Below, in pieces: positions 4,489 to 9,943 of a stretch of 9,943 bases of DNA (position 1 is its first letter; the number at the start of each line of letters is the position of its first letter). The stretch covers positions 1 through 9,943 of the forward strand of contig WFRC01000236.1 of the NCBI GenBank assembly GCA_015486685.1, read 5' to 3'. This DNA is from Caldifarciminota bacterium (lineage in GTDB: Bacteria > Hydrothermota > UBA3072 > WFRC01). The notes below the pieces were generated by a model. That model searched no databases, was not told where the DNA came from, and saw nothing but the letters and a program-made list of their open reading frames with translations. Position numbers and translations under genes: made by a program.

Positions 4489-6688
4489 TTGGTTCTTCTT
4501 GAATTTGTAGTCCCAGTTTACTGTTATACATAGCCTCAACCATAATTCCATAATCAGATTTTGAAACTCTTTGTTCTCTTTTAAGATAATTATACTGAGA
4601 TAAAGAAATAGGAAGAATATATTTCATTGCTTCGAAAAATCTTCTGTTCTCAATTTCTTTTATATACTCGTTGAAAAATGAAGAGGGAATAACCTCAACT
4701 GATTTAAAAAGACTGTAAAATTCACTTTCTTTTTTATGTATATCAATAAAGGGAACATTGCTTTTATAAAATTGCCCAAAATTTTCAGAAACATCTTTTA
4801 TAATTTTACTTTCCTTTTCATTGTAACCATCCTTATAAACTTCATCCACTATTTTTTGAATTAATGATTCATTAAGTATATTTATACGTCTCAAAACATA
4901 CAGGCTTTTTTTGGTTCTTTCTTTTTCGTAAATATACCCAATCCCGGAACCTTCCGTAAAGATATAAACTGGTGCAAAATCCATACGCTTTCTTCTATTC
5001 ACCCTTCCAAACCTCTGGAGTAAAGCATCGATAGGAGCAGGCTCTGAATATAATACATCATAATCTATATCAAGAGAGACCTCTATTGCTTGAGTTCCTA
5101 CAAGAAGATTTTTATTATCAAGATTTGATTCTATATTTTCTCTGTCCCTTAAAACAAATCGGCTGTGCAAAAGCGCAGAACCCTCAGGATTTATTGCTTT
5201 TAAAGCACTGAAAACCTCTTGTGCCTGTTTTACGGTATTCACAACTACAAGTACTTTTTTTCCGGAACGAATATCATTTTGGATAAGATTCATATACTTC
5301 CATATATCGCCCTCAAGAATTTTAATTTTGTGCCTTGTGAAGTTTTTCAATTCTGGCTTATCCATCGTAATTTCGTTTTTTATGCCAAGTTCATCTTTAA
5401 AAAATTGCTTTAAGAACTCTGGCATAGTTGCCGTCATAAATAGGAATTTTCCATTCAATTCATTTTTTATAAACTTTGATATTTCTAATATCAATGCAGT
5501 TGTGTGCGGATCATAAGAGTGGATTTCATCAAAGATAAATAACCCTCCAACCATTTCAGATATGCTCTGTTCAAACCCTTTGAGATTAAAGAATGCTTTT
5601 ATAATCTGAAAAGGTGTTAATATTTTATATGGTTTAAAAATCTTTTTGGCAAGGGTTTGGTATCTTCTTGTAATTTTTCTTACCTCATCATAACTGGCGT
5701 TCCCCTTATCTTCTGAGAAGAATTTATACAGGAAATAACCTGATTTACCATGCAGGATTCCCACAAGCTCATCTCCACCAAATAATTTTACAAATCTTCG
5801 GTACATAAAGTTTATACTTGCAGTATACGGTAAAATGTAAAAAATCCTTTTTGACATTGCTGAATTTTGATTGTTATGAGCCCAAAATAGAGCGGCCTCC
5901 GTTTTTCCGCTTCCTGTGGGAGAAATAATGAATAAATTTCCAGAATGTCTTTTTGCCTTTTTCTGAACTGATGTTAAGTTGGGAAATGTTATATACTTAT
6001 TTATATTACCGACAGCTTTTTTTATTTCATCTTCGCCGGCAGATGCGAGATGGTCTGATGCAGTGAGAAACCCTTTCAAAAATATACCGTATTTTCCGTG
6101 CAGCGGAGTTTTTTTATCCAATCTATACTGCCTGTAATATGGTAAGACATACTCTTTGTAAGCATCAGCTAAATCTCGGAAATTTTTGATGTTATGAAAA
6201 TTGAGAAGTCTTTTACCTAGATACTTTTCGCTAAATAGCGGAATATAATTAAGAAGATCATTCAGTTCAGATAAGTAAACTTCCTTCAATTTTTCCTTAT
6301 ATCTTCCAAAACCCGGATTATCTTCTGGATAGGTTGCATATTTTTCTCTTAACTCCTGAATATCTTTATGGTGGGTTATAATGGCAAGCCCTATAGCCAT
6401 TCTGTCTTCTTCGGGAATATCAAGCGCGGATACAAACCCTGCAGAGAGAATTTCATGCCTGTAATTCCACCTCTTGCCAGTCTTTAATTCTTCCTGAAAT
6501 CCTTTTGTGCCTTTGCCAAAATCGTGCAGGAAAACTGTAAAAAATAGATTGTCCCAGAATTGCGGAACAGCACATAATTCTGGTACATCGGGATAAGCCT
6601 TTCTTAACGAAGAGAATACCTTTAATGCATTCTCCGTATGCTCAATTAAAGACTCATCAGGTTTTGCAAGAAGCGTCAGCCTTTTCAT
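4469..6688 (-). CDS. cas3: CRISPR-associated helicase/nuclease Cas3 (HD domain fused to SF2 helicase)
   Basis: Cas3 is recruited to Cascade R-loops, unwinds DNA with ATP and degrades it processively. The 739-residue protein has an N-terminal HD nuclease: H17, H55-D56 (LHDFGKG), H78 (YRHEILSAG), H106-H107 (THHKD) and D212. The helicase follows: Walker A SPTGSGKT (256-263), motif II DEIH (387-390), motif III MTAT (418-421), LVVVNTVKQAQEVF (about 480-493), motif V TQAIEVSLDID (about 532-542) and motif VI QRFGRVNRR (558-566). All key catalytic residues are present, so it should be active. The start overlaps the cas5 stop as ATGA (4 nt), indicating coupling. The 3' end overlaps a small unrecognised ORF. 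The length is normal for type I-B. Confidence 0.96.
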   Translation of the reverse strand: MKRLTLLAKPDESLIEHTENALKVFSSLRKAYPDVPELCAVPQFWDNLFFTVFLHDFGKGTKGFQEELKTGKRWNYRHEILSAGFVSALDIPEEDRMAIGLAIITHHKDIQELREKYATYPEDNPGFGRYKEKLKEVYLSELNDLLNYIPLFSEKYLGKRLLNFHNIKNFRDLADAYKEYVLPYYRQYRLDKKTPLHGKYGIFLKGFLTASDHLASAGEDEIKKAVGNINKYITFPNLTSVQKKAKRHSGNLFIISPTGSGKTEAALFWAHNNQNSAMSKRIFYILPYTASINFMYRRFVKLFGGDELVGILHGKSGYFLYKFFSEDKGNASYDEVRKITRRYQTLAKKIFKPYKILTPFQIIKAFFNLKGFEQSISEMVGGLFIFDEIHSYDPHTTALILEISKFIKNELNGKFLFMTATMPEFLKQFFKDELGIKNEITMDKPELKNFTRHKIKILEGDIWKYMNLIQNDIRSGKKVLVVVNTVKQAQEVFSALKAINPEGSALLHSRFVLRDRENIESNLDNKNLLVGTQAIEVSLDIDYDVLYSEPAPIDALLQRFGRVNRRKRMDFAPVYIFTEGSGIGYIYEKERTKKSLYVLRRINILNESLIQKIVDEVYKDGYNEKESKIIKDVSENFGQFYKSNVPFIDIHKKESEFYSLFKSVEVIPSSFFNEYIKEIENRRFFEAMKYILPISLSQYNYLKREQRVSKSDYGIMVEAMYNSKLGLQIQEEPNENDIL

Positions 6689-7320
6689 CCTTTGTTTTCA
6701 TTTATTATAACACCCCATCCTTTTTCTTCGTCTATCAAACCCTTTCCCTCATATTTCTGAAAATCTTTTACAAGAAACCAGGCACGGGTGCCAATCGGCT
6801 CTCTGGGAAAAGTATCAGAAAAATGTGTTGGAAGAGCTTGAATCATTCCATTTAGAGGCCACATTGGTGGGAAAGGAAGAATAATCCCGCCAAGCAAAAA
6901 ATTCTCACTTTCAACCAAATTTACCTTTTTTATCTCCTCTACAAAAGCAAGTTCAGTGCTCCTTCCAAGTAATAAAGGATAGTAAGGTCTCTTAAAACAA
7001 TTAGCTACCTCTTTTGCTTTTATATATAGGTATAGTTCTGGATTGAGAAGAAATTCCCGTTTTATTACATTGGATTTTGTAATTCTACCAATTTCCCATT
7101 CGTAAATTGTTTCTAAATCTATACCTTTTGCTTCACTCCTAAATATATATTTTACTTCTGTATCCTTTGGGGTAATTATTTTACCGCAAACAGCGGAAAT
7201 CAGGCCATAAATTGTGGAATAAGGAGGAATAGGTAAAGTAGGTTGATATCCATAAATGAAAATTGGATATCTGAAAGAGGCTGTCCATCCTGTAATCTTT
7301 ATTCTATAGAATGATTGCAT
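6685..7320 (-). CDS. cas5: Type I-B CRISPR-associated protein Cas5
   Basis: Cas5 is the RAMP subunit that caps the 5' handle of crRNA and contacts Cas8 in Cascade. The 211-residue protein shows the family's N-terminal RAMP strand (IKITGWTASFRYP), the loop PPYSTIYGLISAVCGKI at about residues 32-48, a middle segment IKREFLLNPELYLYI, and a LLGRSTELAFVEEIKKV region. The ATG at 7320 lies 12 nt after the cas7 stop, with an AAGGAAAAGGG-type site before it. Its stop overlaps the cas3 start by 4 nt. Length and order (cas8-cas7-cas5-cas3) match the Tneap/Cst variant of type I-B. Confidence 0.93.
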   Translation of the reverse strand: MQSFYRIKITGWTASFRYPIFIYGYQPTLPIPPYSTIYGLISAVCGKIITPKDTEVKYIFRSEAKGIDLETIYEWEIGRITKSNVIKREFLLNPELYLYIKAKEVANCFKRPYYPLLLGRSTELAFVEEIKKVNLVESENFLLGGIILPFPPMWPLNGMIQALPTHFSDTFPREPIGTRAWFLVKDFQKYEGKGLIDEEKGWGVIINENKG

Positions 7321-7332
7321 ATTCCCTTTTCC

Positions 7333-8367
7333 TTAATCTATAAATCCATCCAGAATTTTTGCAAATTCTACCGTAGTATTGTTGATAGAGTTATATTTCA
7401 CCTGAATTTTTCTTCCGTTGTAATCCCAGACTTTAGCTGTAAATTTAGATAAATCACCATTCATCTCATCAAGAAATCCTTCCCTTTTACCAATATAAAT
7501 ATCAGAAAGTATAATGTCCTTATAATCTTCTATTACTTGTGAAAGAGCCTCAAAGTTTATTGCGTTTTCATTTGCCACATTCATAAATATGTGATTACCT
7601 CCTTCAATTACAGCAAGAATAAGAAATTTTGGAGATACATCCGTTAGGTGTTCTGTTAATTTTGCTCCTCCTGAAAGATACGGTAGAGCAAGAATTACAT
7701 CTTTTATCCTTTTTCTCCTTATGCCAACAGGCATTTCCCATAATTTTTCTTTTTCATCATAAACAAGGCCTTTATCTTTTGCTTTTTTTATTAAAAGTGG
7801 AGACATATTTTTATATCCTGCTTTTTCACCTTCGTAAAATTTACCCGCCATTTCAATATCAACGGAAAATATCCCTTTGAAGATTACAGAATAAAATTCA
7901 TGTTCAAAAGGAACGGGATCCCCTTCCTTTTGCCTTGCCATTACACCAAAATCATCAGTAGGAGATTGTGGAAAGATTGAGAGTAACGGCGAATTTTTCA
8001 AAGGAGAGATACGGGTAACCGTGACATCTACCTTTTGTTTTTTTCCCTTCTCTTCAATCTCTTCCTTTGCTGCCCTCATATATCCGAACATATCATCATC
8101 ATCGTATTTAATAGGGTCTGCAAGGGTATAGGCAACCTTCTTAACTCTTTCCACGGGGGATAAATTCCATCCAAGTTTCTTTTGAAGGGTTTCTCTCCAC
8201 CAATATCTTACAGCTTGGCCTGAAACATAAGGATAAATATTTCTACCTTTTCTTATAACTTTAACTTTCACCGCATTGTCGGTTCTCTCTCCTGCATCCT
8301 GTCCCGCATTATTTAGTGCAGACCAAGGTGCATCAATCAACATAAATCCGTTTATGGTTTTACCCAT
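7333..8367 (-). CDS. cas7: Type I-B CRISPR-associated protein Cas7 (Cst2/DevR family)
   Basis: Cas7 forms the helical backbone of Cascade along the crRNA spacer. The 344-residue protein starts with the signature of the Cst2/DevR family: INGFMLIDAPWSALNNAGQD, then ERTDNAVKVKVIRKG and IYPYVSGQAVRYWWRETL (within residues 5-62). The later ISPLKNSPLLSIFP segment and FEHEFYSVIFKGIFSVDIEMAG also match the RAMP fold. The start codon follows the cas8 stop by 1 nt, and its ribosome binding site (GAGGAGG) is formed by the last cas8 codons, so the two genes are coupled. No motif is missing and the length is normal for the family. Confidence 0.94.
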   Translation of the reverse strand: MGKTINGFMLIDAPWSALNNAGQDAGERTDNAVKVKVIRKGRNIYPYVSGQAVRYWWRETLQKKLGWNLSPVERVKKVAYTLADPIKYDDDDMFGYMRAAKEEIEEKGKKQKVDVTVTRISPLKNSPLLSIFPQSPTDDFGVMARQKEGDPVPFEHEFYSVIFKGIFSVDIEMAGKFYEGEKAGYKNMSPLLIKKAKDKGLVYDEKEKLWEMPVGIRRKRIKDVILALPYLSGGAKLTEHLTDVSPKFLILAVIEGGNHIFMNVANENAINFEALSQVIEDYKDIILSDIYIGKREGFLDEMNGDLSKFTAKVWDYNGRKIQVKYNSINNTTVEFAKILDGFID

Positions 8368-8368
8368 T

Positions 8369-8713
8369 TTAAACCTCCTCGTTTTTTCTTATTTCTTCAA
8401 CTATTTCCTTTTTTTCTTGTAAGTAGCCAGATAACTTTTCATATATTCTAAACAGCAATATATCTCGTGTTTCCTTCCATGTTAAAGCACCTTCTGGGAA
8501 AAGATCATTAAGAAATTCATCTGTCGTAAACAAAGGCGCTCCCATTTCATTTGCAATCGTATCTTTTGTGATTTTTAATAAAACATTTCTTAATCTTTCA
8601 TAGCTCTTAGCTGTTTCCAGAGCAAAAAGACGCTTCGTGTTGTCTGTCTGTTCGATGTAATTGGCAATTTTATCGCCAACTTTTTTCAACGCATCAATTC
8701 TTTTTTCATCCAT
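8369..8713 (-). CDS. cas11: Predicted small Cascade subunit Cas11, translated from an internal start in cas8
   Basis: Some type I-B, I-C and I-D loci lack a separate cas11 gene and make the small subunit from an internal start within the large-subunit gene. Here the in-frame ATG at 8713 (cas8 Met334, MDEKRIDALKKVG) is preceded by AAAGGAGGT with a 7-nt spacer, as good as any authentic start in the window. The product would be 114 residues, largely helical (KVGDKIANYIEQ, ETAKSYERLRNVLLKI, LLFRIYEKLSGYLQEKKEIV), the right size and character for Cas11. No separate small-subunit gene exists between cas8 and cas3. The ribosome binding site is seen directly; production of the protein is inferred. 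Confidence 0.72.
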   Translation of the reverse strand: MDEKRIDALKKVGDKIANYIEQTDNTKRLFALETAKSYERLRNVLLKITKDTIANEMGAPLFTTDEFLNDLFPEGALTWKETRDILLFRIYEKLSGYLQEKKEIVEEIRKNEEV

Positions 8714-9712
8714 TTCTTTTACCTCCTTTAAATAATATGAGAAAACCTCCCAATTTCCTATTATACTCCGATTCTTCTCTATGAAATATCCAATTATAGA
8801 CTTTCCGCTGAGTAAATTCTTATATACTGTATTATTCCTCCATTTGTAATCATCTTCCTTCTTTAAAATATTAAATCCTTTTCTTACAATCTTTGCCCAA
8901 GCAGAAGAATTAACTCGTTGAATGTACACAAGGAATCTAAATACACTATTTGGAAGATGTATTATCTGCATAGGAGGGGGGTTCTGTCCGTAGTTTGAGA
9001 ATATATATGCCGTAATAGAAGGATTTTCTTCCGGGAACACATCTTTCTGGTCTCTGATAATCTCTTCTACTATGTGGAATAAGGCATTTTCACCATTCTT
9101 GTAGCCATCTTGTATACATCCTGTATAATTATTGCTTGCAATCTGTTCCTGTATGTTGTTAATTCCTTTTTTTGCCCAATATTTCATTATTTTATCAGAA
9201 ACAGAATGAAGTAATAAGAATCTTCCTCCAACAGAATAAAGAAGTAATGGTAAAAACTGGACTGCAAAAGTACAAACAGCGCAATATCTTTCTCCTCCAG
9301 ACGCCCCGGCAAAATAATTTACTAACTTCCCTGAACCTGTTAAAGGTATCTCATCTCTTTTCCTTATAGGTAGGGCATCTCTTCGACCACAGGCAATACA
9401 GGTTCCTGAAGTTCCCAACATAGAAAAGTCATTTAACAAAGCTTTTAAATATTTTGATGAATTTACTTTTTTATCTTTAATAGAAGGGTTTAGATACTTA
9501 CTATTTCCAGTAAATATAGAATACATATTTTTTCTCCACCCATCAGTTAGATAAAGGTCAATAAGTCCGTCTATTTCTGTTTCTAACTTTGTAGGTGTTA
9601 ATGAGAAAAAATCTTTCTCATAGAAGGCTTCTATAGCGTATATTCCCCCATCCACGAATGGATTTCCTGTTCTAACAAAATAACTGTTCTTCTCTTTTAT
9701 TCCTTCAATCAT
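8369..9712 (-). CDS. cas8: Type I-B CRISPR-associated large subunit Cas8 (Cst1, CXXC-CXXC family)
   Basis: This is the Cascade large subunit, which recognises the PAM and recruits Cas3. The 447-residue protein carries the two zinc-ribbon half sites that name the CXXC-CXXC family: C105-x-x-C108 (CIACGRR) and C144-x-x-C147 (RYCAVCTF). The opening VRTGNPFVDGGIYAIEAF (about 13-30) is also typical. NCBI names such proteins Cas8b1/Cst1; older schemes use Cas8a1. The region from residue 334 to the end is predicted helical and contains its own ribosome binding site and start, described separately as Cas11. The ATG at 9712 overlaps the stop of a 19-codon ORF (ATGA), and AAGGAGG lies about 9 nt upstream. 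Confidence 0.94.
   Translation of the reverse strand: MIEGIKEKNSYFVRTGNPFVDGGIYAIEAFYEKDFFSLTPTKLETEIDGLIDLYLTDGWRKNMYSIFTGNSKYLNPSIKDKKVNSSKYLKALLNDFSMLGTSGTCIACGRRDALPIRKRDEIPLTGSGKLVNYFAGASGGERYCAVCTFAVQFLPLLLYSVGGRFLLLHSVSDKIMKYWAKKGINNIQEQIASNNYTGCIQDGYKNGENALFHIVEEIIRDQKDVFPEENPSITAYIFSNYGQNPPPMQIIHLPNSVFRFLVYIQRVNSSAWAKIVRKGFNILKKEDDYKWRNNTVYKNLLSGKSIIGYFIEKNRSIIGNWEVFSYYLKEVKEMDEKRIDALKKVGDKIANYIEQTDNTKRLFALETAKSYERLRNVLLKITKDTIANEMGAPLFTTDEFLNDLFPEGALTWKETRDILLFRIYEKLSGYLQEKKEIVEEIRKNEEV
8721..8728 (-). promoter_or_regulatory. Internal ribosome binding site for Cas11 within cas8
   Basis: The minus strand reads AAGGAGGT here, encoding cas8 codons around KEV, 7 nt before the in-frame ATG at 8713. 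The match to the 16S anti-Shine-Dalgarno is nearly complete and the spacing near ideal, which is unusual inside a coding region. Confidence 0.75.
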
Positions 9713-9768
9713 ATTTTATATTCCTCCTTCCATAAATTCTTTCCAGGGGTTGGTAAAGTTTCTCTCAT
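9709..9768 (-). CDS. Possible 19-codon micro-ORF between the AbiEii-like gene and cas8
   Basis: The ATG at 9768 overlaps the stop of the upstream gene (ATGA), and its own TGA at 9711-9709 overlaps the cas8 ATG in the same way. The peptide would be MRETLPTPGKNLWKEEYKI. Its codons WKEE contain the cas8 ribosome binding site (AAGGAGG). A GAGAGGAA-like site lies just upstream of its ATG. The double 4-nt overlap suggests it may pass ribosomes to cas8. No family is recognised. It could also be chance or a remnant of a longer gene. Confidence 0.3.
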   Translation of the reverse strand: MRETLPTPGKNLWKEEYKI

Positions 9769-9943
9769 ATTTCCTCTCCTAAAAGATGTTTTTCAAATTC
9801 TCTTAAATTGTCGGTAAAGAAGGATTTTACCTCCTTCCAGGAGACTTTCTTAAGTAAATTCGGTTCGGGTTCCTGTTCCGCATCCTCAAAAAACACCAGA
9901 CTCTTTAAGATATGATAGTAATTAATTCCTGTTCCCTCAAACC
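9765..9943 (-). CDS. C-terminal 58 residues of a probable AbiEii/AbiGii-type nucleotidyltransferase protein (partial)
   Basis: Only the end of this gene is in the window; its start lies beyond the right edge. The open frame begins at 9941 and ends at TGA 9765. The peptide includes INYYHILKSLVFFEDAEQEP, then NLLKKVSWKEVKSFF and a charged helix. This resembles, from memory, the C-termini of AbiEii-like nucleotidyltransferases (LVYFEDAExEPxP and WEEVKxFF), toxins of type IV toxin-antitoxin or abortive-infection modules. With so little sequence the family call is tentative; the coding status is more secure. Its stop overlaps the micro-ORF preceding cas8, so it may be the gene just upstream in the same operon. 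Confidence 0.5.
   Translation of the reverse strand, partial: FEGTGINYYHILKSLVFFEDAEQEPEPNLLKKVSWKEVKSFFTDNLREFEKHLLGEEI

Overview
The window is an AT-rich (about one third G+C by eye) bacterial CRISPR-Cas locus. Every credible gene lies on the minus strand, so transcription runs from high to low coordinates. Strong AGGAGG-type ribosome binding sites point to a bacterium. The gene mix (Cst-type I-B cas genes, S23 four-helix protein, YgjP-like peptidase, AbiEii-like and YhcG-like defence genes, heptameric intergenic filler) fits an uncultivated anaerobic or candidate-phylum lineage, but nothing in the window fixes the taxon. No CRISPR array, rRNA or tRNA was seen.

Right half (about 9943 to 4470): a tightly packed interference operon. 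It reads from the C-terminal end of an AbiEii-like nucleotidyltransferase, through a 19-codon micro-ORF, to cas8 (Cst1, CXXC-CXXC type), cas7 (Cst2/DevR), cas5 and an HD-helicase cas3, with start-stop overlaps or gaps of 0 to 12 nt. Inside the 3' end of cas8 a near-perfect Shine-Dalgarno and an in-frame ATG (8713) predict separate translation of a 114-residue small subunit, Cas11. Together these would give a complete type I-B Cascade plus Cas3.

Middle (4490 to 2780): two overlapping unrecognised short frames, possibly one frameshifted gene; then a YhcG/DUF1016 nuclease gene with a clean in-frame internal deletion in its catalytic core; then cas4, whose start overlaps the YhcG stop by 8 nt.

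Left half (2780 to 1): more loosely spaced genes separated by 100 to 150 bp of degenerate 7-nt repeats. In transcription order they are a YgjP-like zinc peptidase, an ArsR-like winged-helix regulator, cas6, an S23-type four-helix-bundle protein, and the first 50 codons of cas2, which runs off the left edge. A 40-bp element (a 34-bp palindrome plus GAGGAG) lies immediately upstream of the regulator and again just beyond its stop, upstream of cas6. This suggests a dedicated circuit controlling crRNA processing. cas1 is absent between cas4 and cas2.

Inferred working model: Cas6 cuts pre-crRNA; Cas8, Cas11, Cas7 and Cas5 form the effector; Cas3 degrades targets; Cas4 and Cas2 (with a Cas1 outside the window) acquire spacers. 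The other genes are accessory or passenger genes.
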